Shown here in pieces: positions 51,254 through 60,717 of a stretch of 64,000 nucleotides of DNA; the first letter of the stretch is position 1, and each line of letters opens with the position of its first letter. Location of the stretch: positions 36,243 to 100,242 of the forward strand of contig MKUE01000068.1 in assembly GCA_001897675.1 (NCBI GenBank), written 5' to 3'. Made by a program: the position numbers and the translations under genes. Under the pieces are notes generated by a model, which was given only the letters and a program-made list of their open reading frames with translations, searched no databases and had not been told where the DNA came from. Origin of the DNA: Thiobacillus sp. 65-1059. GTDB taxonomy: Bacteria; Pseudomonadota; Gammaproteobacteria; Burkholderiales; Thiobacillaceae.

Positions 51254-52437
51254 TGCGGCGACCCCGGTTCAAACGGCAGGACGCGCACGCCTTCGCTGGC
51301 GCTGTTCCACACCACCAGCGCGCGCGCGCCGTCGGTCAGCGGCAGCGGATAGTCGGCCGCGCCGGCGGATTCCGCCAGACGCCGCGGCGCGCTCCAGGAC
51401 GCGCCGCCATCGGTCGAGCGCATGGCCTGCACGACGTAGGCGCGCCCGTCGAACTCGCGCCAGGTGAGCAGCACCGTGCTGCCCGCCGCCGCCACCGCCG
51501 CATGGCCTGCCTGGGCCGCCGGATTGCCCAGCGCCATGGGCGCCGACTCGCGCCCGTCCGCGATGCGTTTGTAGAACAGCCCCTGGCGTGTCTTGCCCTG
51601 GGTGAACCAGACCAGGTGCAGGGCACCGCGGGCGTCGACCGCGAGACCGCCGCCGTGGTGGGGGCAGGCATCGATTCGCCATTCGTCGTCGGTGACGCGG
51701 CGCTGTTTGCCGCTATCCAGATTGGCGAGGGCGAAGTCGCGCGTGTTGCTGCCATAGAGATTGCGCCAGAGCGCCACCGGCCCCTCCGCGGTCCAGGTCA
51801 GCGCGGTGCGGCAGCATTCGCAGGTATGTTCGGTGAGCCGGCGATTGGCGCTGAAATGGGCGCCGTTGTCGGCTGACTGCGCGAAGTAGACCGACGAGCC
51901 GGCGAACGCGCCGCCTTTTTCACGCGCCGCATCGCGGTCGCGCCCATCCAGCCACAGCACCGCCACCCGGCCCGCGCCATCGATCGCCAGCGAATCGAAG
52001 CTGTGGCTGCCGATGCGGCCATCGTCGTTGAGGGTGATCGGTGCGGAAAAGCTGCGGCCGCCGTCGGTGGAGCGGGCAAAGCGGACGTTGCCGGTGAACC
52101 TTTTCGGCAGCGACTGGCTCCAGCTCAGCAGCACCGTGCCGTCCTGCGCAACGGCGATCTTGGGACGGTTTTCCGCGTTGGCGGCAATCTCTTCCGGCGC
52201 GGACGAAACCGCGACCGGGCGGGAGAAACGCTGCCCGCCGTCGTCCGACCGGGAAACCCAGAGCTGCTGGTTCTCCACCCTGGCCAGCCATACGCGTCCG
52301 CTGCTGTCGAGCGTCGCGCCTACCGCCAGGGTCGGCTTGGCCGCTTGCGGTTTCGCATCGTGGCGATGCTCCATCGCCGCGACCGGCCGGTACGCCAGCG
52401 TTGCCGCCAGCAGCAATGCAAAAGTAAGTTGACCCAT
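51250..52437 (-). CDS. Exported BNR/sialidase-like beta-propeller protein
   Basis: This 395-residue protein is read from ATG 52437 (an ATG at 52452 is possible). Signal peptide MGQLTFALLLAATLAYRPVA, then MEHRHDAKPQ. The body shows Asp-box/BNR repeats (RSDDGGQRFSRPVA, STDGGRSFSAPITL, SADNGAHFSA, STDGGASWSAPRRL), as in sialidase-like propellers. TEHTCECCRTAL has three closely spaced Cys and DACPHHGGGL adds Cys and His, so metal binding is likely. The glycosidase role is doubtful; proteins of this kind are common beside TonB receptors for metals. Confidence 0.8.
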   Translation of the reverse strand: MGQLTFALLLAATLAYRPVAAMEHRHDAKPQAAKPTLAVGATLDSSGRVWLARVENQQLWVSRSDDGGQRFSRPVAVSSAPEEIAANAENRPKIAVAQDGTVLLSWSQSLPKRFTGNVRFARSTDGGRSFSAPITLNDDGRIGSHSFDSLAIDGAGRVAVLWLDGRDRDAAREKGGAFAGSSVYFAQSADNGAHFSANRRLTEHTCECCRTALTWTAEGPVALWRNLYGSNTRDFALANLDSGKQRRVTDDEWRIDACPHHGGGLAVDARGALHLVWFTQGKTRQGLFYKRIADGRESAPMALGNPAAQAGHAAVAAAGSTVLLTWREFDGRAYVVQAMRSTDGGASWSAPRRLAESAGAADYPLPLTDGARALVVWNSASEGVRVLPFEPGSPQ

Positions 52438-52854
52438 GCGACACCCATCCATCTTTCTTGACCTCGTGGCGCCGAAGCTTATCCCGGGCTGGACGGTGCG
52501 GGAATGTGGCATATTGACGCACCGCCGCGCTACGTCATTGCCCGCATGAACCAGGGGCGCGTCCGCACCGGGCAAGAGGCGCAAACGCCCGCCCCTGACG
52601 ATCAGCTGCATGCGCATCGCGTCCGCCCCGATCACACCGCAGGCCACGCGGGCGCCAATTTGCCGGCGCGATCGGAAACCGTCTTCCCCTGCGTGGATCG
52701 CGATGCTGCGGCCGTCGCCGGATGCCGCGCCTATGTCAGTGCGACGGGGCGCCGCGGCGGATGCGGGATGGCTGCAGGGGGGCGCGCATCACCGCCTGCA
52801 CGGGATGCGGCCGAACGGCATGTTCCGCCATGTTCCATAATGGAATGCGGACGT
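52438..52854. other. 417-bp region without a supported gene
   Basis: No convincing gene. It contains two CATGTTCC direct repeats and a small dyad (GTTCCATAATGGAA) near 52816-52846, which could be a regulator site upstream of the propeller-TlpA-receptor-TonB genes. One GC-rich near match to sigma54 near 52650 was not accepted. Confidence 0.4.
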
Positions 52855-53370
52855 TCAGAACCCTCCGCTTGCCAGTTCCGTCAGCATCGCCTTCAGATCG
52901 CGGTCGAACTGTTCCAGGTTGGCTTTGCCTTCCTTCGACAGCTTCGGGTTCTTCGCCAGAATCGACAGCACATGGGCGGGACGATGCACCATCACCGTGG
53001 TTTTGCCGTCGTTTTCGAACAGGGCGAGCCGGCATGGCGCAAACATCTCGAAGTCGGGCACGTTGCGGGTGATGCTGTATGCCTTGGTCAGGTTGCAGAA
53101 CTCGATGAGCTGCAGCGGATGCGCCTCGATGCCCCGGCCGGCCAGGCCTTCCTGCACGTCGAGGATGTTGATGACGGCGTAATTCCTGGCTTCGAGGGCC
53201 GAGACGAGCAGATCCCGCACCGCCGGCAACTTGTCGTTGAGGGTGACTTCATATTTGACCGGGGTCGCCAGGACGACGGGGTCCTTCGCCCACAGGGGCG
53301 CGGCTTGCAGCGAAAACAGCAGGGCGGCCAGGGCCAGGGCCCAGGGTGTGAAAAAATGCTTGGCGGACAT
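52855..53370 (-). CDS. Exported DUF302-domain protein
   Basis: This 171-residue protein is read from ATG 53370; signal peptide ALALAALLFSLQAAPLWAKD. DUF302 core: VRDLLVSALEARNYAVINIL, then GIEAHPLQLIEFCNLTKAYS and FEMFAPCRLALFENDGKTTV. The family has a small alpha-beta fold with two Cys seen here and is often exported near heavy-metal or thiol genes. Its role is unknown. It lies 95 bases after the response regulator stop. Confidence 0.88.
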   Translation of the reverse strand: MSAKHFFTPWALALAALLFSLQAAPLWAKDPVVLATPVKYEVTLNDKLPAVRDLLVSALEARNYAVINILDVQEGLAGRGIEAHPLQLIEFCNLTKAYSITRNVPDFEMFAPCRLALFENDGKTTVMVHRPAHVLSILAKNPKLSKEGKANLEQFDRDLKAMLTELASGGF

Positions 53371-53465
53371 GCTTCCGTCTCCTTGTGTGTTCCAAAACGG
53401 TGGGCACAATGCCCCCGCAGTCTGGAAAAGCAAACCCCGTACCAGAGCCGGGGGGAGCGGAAACG

Positions 53466-54836
53466 TTAGCGACTGCGGCCGTGCGGATGGAAATGCAGGT
53501 TGTATTCGCGCATCTTGCGCCACAGCGTGGTGCGGCCGATTCCCAGCACGCGCGCCGCCTCGCCGATGTTGACGGAACGCTGCAGGGTGGCCTCGATCAT
53601 CCTGCGCTCCGAATCGGCGATGCTGCCGCTGCCCTCGGCCAGCTCGGCATGGCCGCTTTTCGCGGCAAGGGGCGCCGCTTGCTGCAGCAAATCCTCCGGC
53701 AGGGCGTCGACGTCGATGTGGCCGGCGTCGTCGGCAAATACCGCCATCTGCTCCACGAAGCTTTCCAGCTGGCGGATATTGCCCGGATAGGGATATCCCA
53801 GCACATAGGCTTCGGCGCGCGGCGTCAGCCGAAGGCCGCTGCGGCCGTACTTGTTGCCGTAGATGGCGAGGAAACGCTGCAGCAGATTGTGCAGGTCCTG
53901 GCCGCGCTCGCGCAGCGGCGGCAGGTGCAGGCGGATGCCGTTGAGGCGGAAATACAGGTCGGAACGGAAATGGCCTTTCTCGATGAGCAGGCTGAGATCC
54001 TGGTTGCTCGCCGACATGATGCGGATGTCGACCTTCTTGCCCTTGTTGGAGCCGACCCGGCGGATGATCTTTTCCTGCAGGACGGACAGCAGCTTGGCCT
54101 GCATGGCGGGCGACAGGGTGTCCACTTCGTCCAGGAAAAGGGTGCCGCCGTCCGCTTCCTCGAACAGTCCCGCGCGCGACTCCGTGGCGCCGGTGAAGCT
54201 GCCCTTGACGTGGCCGAACAACTCGCTCTCCAGCAGGTTTTCGGGCAGGCTGGCGCAGTTGATGCTGACGAAGGGCGCCTGCTGGCGGGCGCTGTTCTGG
54301 TGAATGAAGCGCGCCACGCGGGTTTTGCCGGTTCCGGTTTCGCCGGTGATGAGGACGCTGATGTCGGTCCGCGCAATCCGCTCCGCCTTGATCAGGGTGG
54401 CGCGCATCTGCGGGGTTTCGGCGACGATATCCTCCGCGTCGCGCGACGGCGCGGCAACGGCCGGCCATGCTGCGCCCGCGGGGACGGCCTGGCTGGCGTG
54501 GATTTTCTCCAGGATGTCCTGCTCGCGGAAAGGCTTGGTCAGGTAATCGAAGGCGCCCAGGCGCATGGCGTCGACCGCGGAATCGATGCTGCCGTAGGCG
54601 GTGATGAGAATCACCGGCAGGGCCGGGTTGTCGCGCTTGATTTCACGCAGCAGATCGACGCCGGACATCCCGTCCATGCGCAAGTCGGTAATCACCAGGT
54701 CGTACTTCTGATCGCCCAGGCGGGACAGCGCCCCCTCGCCGCTTTCCGCCTCGTCGGTTTCGAAGCCGGCGCCCTGCAGCATCAGCGAGAGGCTGCGGCG
54801 CAGGCTTTTCTGGTCGTCTACCAGCAGAATGCGCAT
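53466..54836 (-). CDS. Sigma54-dependent response regulator (NtrC family)
   Basis: The protein has 456 residues. Receiver domain (1-115) with phospho-Asp in DLVITDLRMDG and Lys in DYLTKPFREQD. AAA+ domain (about 145-365) with Walker A ITGETGTGKTRVARF, the sigma54-contact loop GSFTGATESRAG (a GAFTGA variant) and Walker B GGTLFLDEVDTL. Fis-type HTH at the end (NIGEAARVLGIGRTTLWRKM). It overlaps the kinase stop by one base. It is the obvious activator of the sigma54 promoters at 46133, 46462 and 62844. Confidence 0.95.
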   Translation of the reverse strand: MRILLVDDQKSLRRSLSLMLQGAGFETDEAESGEGALSRLGDQKYDLVITDLRMDGMSGVDLLREIKRDNPALPVILITAYGSIDSAVDAMRLGAFDYLTKPFREQDILEKIHASQAVPAGAAWPAVAAPSRDAEDIVAETPQMRATLIKAERIARTDISVLITGETGTGKTRVARFIHQNSARQQAPFVSINCASLPENLLESELFGHVKGSFTGATESRAGLFEEADGGTLFLDEVDTLSPAMQAKLLSVLQEKIIRRVGSNKGKKVDIRIMSASNQDLSLLIEKGHFRSDLYFRLNGIRLHLPPLRERGQDLHNLLQRFLAIYGNKYGRSGLRLTPRAEAYVLGYPYPGNIRQLESFVEQMAVFADDAGHIDVDALPEDLLQQAAPLAAKSGHAELAEGSGSIADSERRMIEATLQRSVNIGEAARVLGIGRTTLWRKMREYNLHFHPHGRSR

Positions 54837-57520
54837 CAGGCGACCTCGCGTCGGTCAAAGGTTTCCTCGATGCGCACCGGCACCCGCAGGAAGAAGGCCG
54901 TCCCCTCGCCCACCCGGCTGCGCAGCCGGATGCGGCCGCCCCATTCCCGCACCAGGCGCAGCACAATGGCCAGCCCCAGGCCGGCGCCCAAGGAGCGTTG
55001 CGAATAGAACGGCTCGAAAATCCGGGCCTGGTCTTCGCGGGCGATGCCCTTGCCGGAATCCATCACCACCAGCAGGAAATACCCCGGGTAAGTCCGCAGC
55101 GCGACATCGATGCGGCCCGATCCCTGGATCGACTGGGAAGCGTTGAGCAGGAGGTTCCAGAGCACCGTCTCCAGGCCGTCGGCATCGAACAGCAGCAGCG
55201 AGGAGGCGGGCTGGATGTTCAAACCCACCTGGATGGAAAGCTCCTCCTGGCTGATATGCCGCTCCAGCAGGCCGCAGGTTTTCTTCACCAGCTGCTCCAG
55301 CACGATGGGCTTGCTGACCGACGCGCGCGGCTTGCCGAAGGACAGGAAGTTGCTGGTGAGGTTGGTCAGCCGCTCCACTTCGTCCTGGATGATTTCCAGC
55401 GCCGCCCGGCTGCGCGAGTTTTCGCCGGTGTCCGCCCGCAGCACGGCCAGGCAGTTGTTGATGGCGGACAGCGGATTGCGCACTTCGTGCGCCACCGAGG
55501 CGGCCAGCTGGCCCATCACCGCCATGCGCTCGCTGCGTATCTTGTCCGCCTCGGCCAGCTTGAGCTGCTGGTTGAATTCGGCCAGCTGCTTGTAGCTGCG
55601 CGCGTTGTTGATGGCGATACGCACCTGGCCTGCGAGCAGCTCGCCCTTGTCCAGCGTGGCGGCGCTGAAACGCACCTGCGCCTTGCGCGCCAGCATCATC
55701 ACGCCGATGAGGCTTTCGCCGTCCAGCAGCGGAAACAGGGCCAGCGCCTCCCAGGGACAGCCGCTCGGCCGGCTGAACGGGGTCGCCTGGCTGGCGTCCT
55801 TCCACAGGATGCCAAGCGGCTGGTACTGGCCGCTGATGCCCTGCAGCAGGGTGGAGCACAGCTTGCCGTTGCCGCACCAGACCTCGAGCTCTTCCGATAC
55901 CGGCTGATCCGCCTGCGCAAACCATTTGGCTGCCAGGTAGAACGCGCCGTCTTCGCTGCTCGGCAGCCATACCATCGCGCCGTCGCTTTCGAACAATGCG
56001 GCGCTTTCCTTGCACACGGCCTCGAGCACCCGGTCCAGTTCCAGGGTGGAGGTGAGCATGGTGGAAACCCGCAGCAGCGCCAGCCGGAAATCGTTGGCAT
56101 CGAGCCATTGATGGTAAAGCAGCGCGTTGTGCACGATCGCCCCCACCTCCACGGCCAGCGCCTGCAACCCGCCCAGGCCCTGCTTCTCCATGCCCGGATC
56201 GTTGGCGCGCAGGCGCAGGCGGCCGACTTCCTGGCCATTGGCGGTGAGCGACAGGCACAGGGAGAGGCGGCCCAATTCATCGCGGTGGCCGCATTCGTAT
56301 ACGTCTTTCGCCGCATGCATGGCCTGGCAAATGGCGCTATTGCAGGTGGACTCGGTCCGCAGGGCGCGCACCGGCCAGCGGCTGCTCAGATGCAGCGCGC
56401 GGCGGTCGAACTCGTCCACTTCATCCTCGGGTATGCGCAGAATGAGCTCGCAACTGGTGAATCCCAGCAGTTGATGGATGGCCTTGGACACCACGTCCAG
56501 GGTGTTGTCCAGGTCGAGCGAGAGCATCGCCTCCTGAACCATGCGGTTGCGTATCTCGAGCCCCCGGTTGACCTGGCGGATTTCCTGCTTGGAAAGCTTC
56601 AGCCGGCGGTTGACCTGGGCCAGCGAATGACGCGACGTCTCGATGGTGCGCAGCGCCAGCAGGAAGCCGACGAATACCGACAGCATGATGCCGAGGTAAA
56701 ACAGCAGCTTGACGCCGTGCCACATCCACCAGGCCAGGTTCCACATGCTGGAGAAGCTGAACAGGTAGGCGCTTTGCGCAAACACCACCAGCAGGCTGAA
56801 CACCAGCAGCGCGAGAATCTGGTTGTGCTCGCGGAAATAGCGGTAGAACGCGATGGCCGCCAGCGCATAGAGCAGCCCGGCCAGGTAATGCGTCGCATGG
56901 ATGACGGAGGAAAACCTGAGATTGCTTGCGTAATCGGGAAACAGGCTCGGGATGAAGTAGCGGTAGAGCGCCGCCACCAGCACGACCACCGCCATGCCGG
57001 CCGCGACCGTCGCCAGATCCGCCCGGGAAAAGCCATGATTGCGTTCGACCGCGATGCGGGCCGCCACGCCGGCGAAGATGAAGACGCCGCCCAGAAAGGT
57101 GGAGAGCGTGTGGTACAGAACGAAACTCGCCTGCTGGGTATTGGGATCGGTCCAGGCATGCAGCATGTCGAACACGCCCATGACCAGAAAGCCCAGGCCG
57201 AACAGGAGCATGCTGGGGTCGCGCCGCTTCAGGCAGGTCGACAGGATCATGCCGGCAATGGTCAGCGCCGTCAGGCCGCAGAACGCCTCGATCAGCAGAT
57301 GGCTCTGCTGCTCGACGAAGATGTGTTTCTGGTAGGCAAGCGGTACCTGCGGAAAAATCAGGACCGGCGCGGCCACCAGTAGCAGCAGCCAGACAAAGAC
57401 GCCGATCTCCGGCAGGCTGACCAGGGCAAGGCGCGTGCTGGCCGCACGCCTGAAGTCGGCCAGAAATCCGCTAGCGAACGGGGCGGGAGATTTAACGAAC
57501 ATGGTCTTCACCGTCGTCAA
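54836..57520 (-). CDS. Membrane histidine kinase with GAF domains
   Basis: The protein has 894 residues. An N-terminal membrane sensor of about seven helices (residues 30-310; MASE3-like, e.g. FGLGFLVMGVFDMLHAWTDP) leads to a coiled coil, GAF-type regions (about 350-660), a HisKA domain with SVAHEVRNPLSAINN (phospho-His in HEVRNP) and a HATPase with DSGKGIAREDQARIFEPF. The sensed signal is unknown. It pairs with the response regulator downstream and probably shares a transcript with the RND pump genes, 67 bases upstream. Confidence 0.92.
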   Translation of the reverse strand: MTTVKTMFVKSPAPFASGFLADFRRAASTRLALVSLPEIGVFVWLLLLVAAPVLIFPQVPLAYQKHIFVEQQSHLLIEAFCGLTALTIAGMILSTCLKRRDPSMLLFGLGFLVMGVFDMLHAWTDPNTQQASFVLYHTLSTFLGGVFIFAGVAARIAVERNHGFSRADLATVAAGMAVVVLVAALYRYFIPSLFPDYASNLRFSSVIHATHYLAGLLYALAAIAFYRYFREHNQILALLVFSLLVVFAQSAYLFSFSSMWNLAWWMWHGVKLLFYLGIMLSVFVGFLLALRTIETSRHSLAQVNRRLKLSKQEIRQVNRGLEIRNRMVQEAMLSLDLDNTLDVVSKAIHQLLGFTSCELILRIPEDEVDEFDRRALHLSSRWPVRALRTESTCNSAICQAMHAAKDVYECGHRDELGRLSLCLSLTANGQEVGRLRLRANDPGMEKQGLGGLQALAVEVGAIVHNALLYHQWLDANDFRLALLRVSTMLTSTLELDRVLEAVCKESAALFESDGAMVWLPSSEDGAFYLAAKWFAQADQPVSEELEVWCGNGKLCSTLLQGISGQYQPLGILWKDASQATPFSRPSGCPWEALALFPLLDGESLIGVMMLARKAQVRFSAATLDKGELLAGQVRIAINNARSYKQLAEFNQQLKLAEADKIRSERMAVMGQLAASVAHEVRNPLSAINNCLAVLRADTGENSRSRAALEIIQDEVERLTNLTSNFLSFGKPRASVSKPIVLEQLVKKTCGLLERHISQEELSIQVGLNIQPASSLLLFDADGLETVLWNLLLNASQSIQGSGRIDVALRTYPGYFLLVVMDSGKGIAREDQARIFEPFYSQRSLGAGLGLAIVLRLVREWGGRIRLRSRVGEGTAFFLRVPVRIEETFDRREVA

Positions 57521-57587
57521 GCCGATGGGCTTTCATTTTACTTCGCGCGCCGGGGCCGGGCCATACGGCCCGCCCCCGTCGAATCGC

Positions 57588-60500
57588 TCAGGCGGCCGCC
57601 GCAACGAACCGGTCCGGCCAGCGGGTGGCCAGCCAGCGGAACAGGGTCGGAATGACCACCAGGTTCAGCAGGGTGGAGCTCAGCATGCCGCCCAGCAGCA
57701 CGATGGCAAGCGGGCGTTCCATCTCCTTGCCGGTGGGGTCGCCGAGAATCAGGGGCGTCACCGCCAGCGCCGCCGTCAGCGCGGTCAGCAGGATCGGCAC
57801 CAGGCGATCGCAGGCGCCCTTGACGGCGACCTCGGCCAGGCTCAGTTGCGGCTGAGCCTGCATCAGATGCTGGTAGCGCGAGATGAGCAGCAGGCTGTTG
57901 CGGGTCGCCACGCCAAACAGCGCCACCATGCCGATCATCGACGACACGTTCAGGGTTTCGCCGGCCAGGGCGAGGGCGAACACGCCGCCGATCAGGGCGA
58001 GCGGCAGGTTGAGCATGACCAGCATCACCAGCGACCACTGGCGGAAAGCCTGGAACATGATGAGCGTCATCAGCACCAGGGCGGCGCTGCCGGACAGCAG
58101 CAGGTTGCGCGTGGCGCGCTGCTGGCCCTCGAAATCGCCGCCGATTTCCAGCGCGTAGCCGGGCGGCAGCTCGACCTTCTCCTTGATGCGGGCCTGGGCT
58201 TCGCGCACCACCCCATCGAGGTCGCGGCCTTCGGTGTTCCATTGCACCACGGCGCGGCGCGCGCCGCTGTCGCGGTTGATCATGTAGGGCTCCTGCACGA
58301 CCTTGATCCGCGCCAGGTCGCGCAGCGGCACCACCACGCCCTCGGGCGAGATCAGGGGCATCTCGCCCAGGGTGCGGATGTCGGCGCGGGCCGCTTCGTT
58401 GACGCGCAGGAACAGGTCGAAGGTGCGATCCTGCTCCAGCACCTTGGATGCCGTCACGCCGTTGAATGCCTGCTCGACCTGGGCCACGATGGATGCCGGC
58501 GTGAAGCCATAGGCGGCGGCGTCGGCGCGGTCGACATGCACATCCACGCCCGGCACCAGGATCATCGGCTCCATCTGCAGGTCGACGATGCCGGCAACCC
58601 CCTGCACCGCCTGATAGATCTCCTGCTGCTTCTGCTGCAGCACCGCGAAATCCTGGCCGTAGAGTTTCACCGCCACCTGCGAGCGCACCCCGGAGAGGAT
58701 TTCCGACATGCGATGGGTGATGAATTGCGAGACGTTGGTCGACATGCCGGGAATCTGCGCCAGCTGCTCGCGGATGCGCTGCATGACTTCCGGCACGTTG
58801 GGCGTCCCCGGCTTCAGCGCGATGTCGAATTCGCTGAAGTTGACCGGCTGGGCGTCCTCGTCCAGCCGCGAGCGGCCGGCGCGCTGCGCCAGGCTGGCGA
58901 CCTCGGGCATTTCGCCGATCAGTTTTTCCACCTCGCGGCCCATCCGCAGGTTTTCCTCCAGCGAGGTGCCGGGCATCATGGTGGTGGCGATCACCAGGTT
59001 GCCTTCGTGGAAGGGCGGGATGAAGGAGCGGCCCAGCCCCGAGAAGGTGATCGCGGCTGCCACCAGCAGCACCAGCGTGCTCGCGGCGACCGGCAGCGGC
59101 CACGCCTGCAGATGCTGCAGCAGACGCTCATAGCGCACCAGCAGGAATTCCGAGATCGGACCCAGCCCGTATTCGCGCGCCTGCTGCTCTTTGCCCATCA
59201 GGTAATAGCTCAGCACCGGCACCAGCGTGATGGCCACGACCAGCGAGCTGGCGATGGCAGCCAGGTAGGCGATCGCCATCGGCTGGAAGATGCGGCCTTC
59301 GATGCCCTGCAGGAAAAAGATCGGCATGAACGCAACCAGGATGATGAGGGTGGCGAAGACCACCGAGTTGCGGATCTCCCGCGAACCTTCGTAGACGATG
59401 TCGAGGGCCGGCAGCGGCGCTGCGGCCAGCTTGTTCTCGCGCAGGCGGCGCAGGATGTTCTCGACGTCGATGATGGCGTCGTCCACCACCTCGCCGATGG
59501 CGAACACCAGCCCGCCCAGGGTGAGCGCATTGATGCTGATGTCCAGCGCCCACAACACCAGCACCCCCGCCATCAGCGAGGTGGGGATGGCGATCAGGCT
59601 GATCGCCGTCGGCCGCCAGCGGAACAGGAACAGCAGCAGCACCAGGGCGACGATGATGGACGAATGCAGCAGGGCGTCGCGCAGGTTGTCGATCGAGGCG
59701 TCGATGAAGCTGGCCTGGCGGAACACGTTGGGGATCAGCTGCACGTCCTTGGGCAGGTTCTCCGCCATGCTGGCCAGCACCTTTTCCACGTTGCGGGTGG
59801 TCTCCATGGTGTCCGCGCCCCACAGCTTGGACACCGTGCCGATCACCGCCGGACCGCCGTAGATCTGGCCATCGCCCCGCTTCACCTCGCTGCCGAAGCG
59901 CACCTCGCCGACGTCGCCGATGTGGATGGGCTGTCCGCCGCGCATCGCGACCAGCGTTTCGGCCACGTCGCGCAGGCTTTCCACCTTGCCGTTGGCGCGG
60001 ATGAAATATTCCTCTTCCGAACTGGGATAGACGAATCCCCCCGGCGCCACCAGGTTGGCGCTGCGCAGGGCCTGCGTCACCATGGCGGTGGAAACCCCGT
60101 ATTTGCGCATGCGCAGGGGGTCCAGCAGCACCTGGTACTGCTTCACGCCGCCGCCCACCGCGACCACCGAGGCCACCCCGGGCTGCGCCAGCAGCCGGTT
60201 GCGGATGTCCCAGTCGACCAGGGTCCGCAGCTCGTGTTCGCGGTCGCTGCCCGACCAGTCCACCAGCCCGAACTTGAGCAGCCAGCTCACCGCCGAGGTC
60301 ACCGGCATCATCTGCGGCGCCTGGGCGCCGGAAGGCAGCTGGCCCTGCACGGTTTGCATGCGCTCCTGAATGATCTGGCGCGCCCGGTAGATATCGATGC
60401 CCCACTTGAACACGATGGTGATGCGCGACAGCCCGACCGACGAGTTGGAGCGGATCTGGTCGATGTAGGGGGCGCCCTGCAGCACGATCTCGATCGGCCG

Positions 60501-60698
60501 GGTGACCAGCGTCTCCACGTCCTTGGCCGAGTAGCCGGGCACCTCGGTCTGGATCTGCACTTGCGGCGGCGCGTATTCGGGGAACACGTCCACCGCCATG
60601 TTCAGCGCCGCGACGATGGATGCGCCAGCCAGAACCAGATACAGCAGAACCACCGTCAGGCGGTTCCTGAGAGACCATCGGATAGCCCAGTCAAACAT
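57588..60698 (-). CDS. Heavy-metal RND efflux pump (CusA/CzcA family)
   Basis: This 1036-residue inner membrane transporter has 12 helices and two large periplasmic loops. Family markers: AVDVFPEYAPPQVQIQTEVP at the start, helix 4 VFAIGEVVDDAIIDVENILR (proton-relay acids), and MQRIREQLAQIPG. In the second half helix 10-11 carry IMFQAFRQWSLVMLVMLNLP and NVSSMIGMVALFGVATRNSL. It exports Cu+ or other cations with the two adaptors upstream. No outer membrane channel gene is present. The specific metal is inferred from context. Confidence 0.9.
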   Translation of the reverse strand: MFDWAIRWSLRNRLTVVLLYLVLAGASIVAALNMAVDVFPEYAPPQVQIQTEVPGYSAKDVETLVTRPIEIVLQGAPYIDQIRSNSSVGLSRITIVFKWGIDIYRARQIIQERMQTVQGQLPSGAQAPQMMPVTSAVSWLLKFGLVDWSGSDREHELRTLVDWDIRNRLLAQPGVASVVAVGGGVKQYQVLLDPLRMRKYGVSTAMVTQALRSANLVAPGGFVYPSSEEEYFIRANGKVESLRDVAETLVAMRGGQPIHIGDVGEVRFGSEVKRGDGQIYGGPAVIGTVSKLWGADTMETTRNVEKVLASMAENLPKDVQLIPNVFRQASFIDASIDNLRDALLHSSIIVALVLLLFLFRWRPTAISLIAIPTSLMAGVLVLWALDISINALTLGGLVFAIGEVVDDAIIDVENILRRLRENKLAAAPLPALDIVYEGSREIRNSVVFATLIILVAFMPIFFLQGIEGRIFQPMAIAYLAAIASSLVVAITLVPVLSYYLMGKEQQAREYGLGPISEFLLVRYERLLQHLQAWPLPVAASTLVLLVAAAITFSGLGRSFIPPFHEGNLVIATTMMPGTSLEENLRMGREVEKLIGEMPEVASLAQRAGRSRLDEDAQPVNFSEFDIALKPGTPNVPEVMQRIREQLAQIPGMSTNVSQFITHRMSEILSGVRSQVAVKLYGQDFAVLQQKQQEIYQAVQGVAGIVDLQMEPMILVPGVDVHVDRADAAAYGFTPASIVAQVEQAFNGVTASKVLEQDRTFDLFLRVNEAARADIRTLGEMPLISPEGVVVPLRDLARIKVVQEPYMINRDSGARRAVVQWNTEGRDLDGVVREAQARIKEKVELPPGYALEIGGDFEGQQRATRNLLLSGSAALVLMTLIMFQAFRQWSLVMLVMLNLPLALIGGVFALALAGETLNVSSMIGMVALFGVATRNSLLLISRYQHLMQAQPQLSLAEVAVKGACDRLVPILLTALTAALAVTPLILGDPTGKEMERPLAIVLLGGMLSSTLLNLVVIPTLFRWLATRWPDRFVAAAA

Positions 60699-60717
60699 GT
60701 GTCAGCCCGTCGTTAAG

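Noticed and set aside
52500..52700. Sigma54 promoter upstream of the BNR propeller gene
   Set aside because: The best match (TGGCGCCCGCGTGGCC on the minus strand) lacks the TTGC and CAC bases and is expected by chance at this GC content.
57435..60716. Plus-strand frame of 1093 codons opposite the RND pump
   Set aside because: It is antisense to a well-conserved transporter and consists of Gln/His/Arg-rich shadow sequence.
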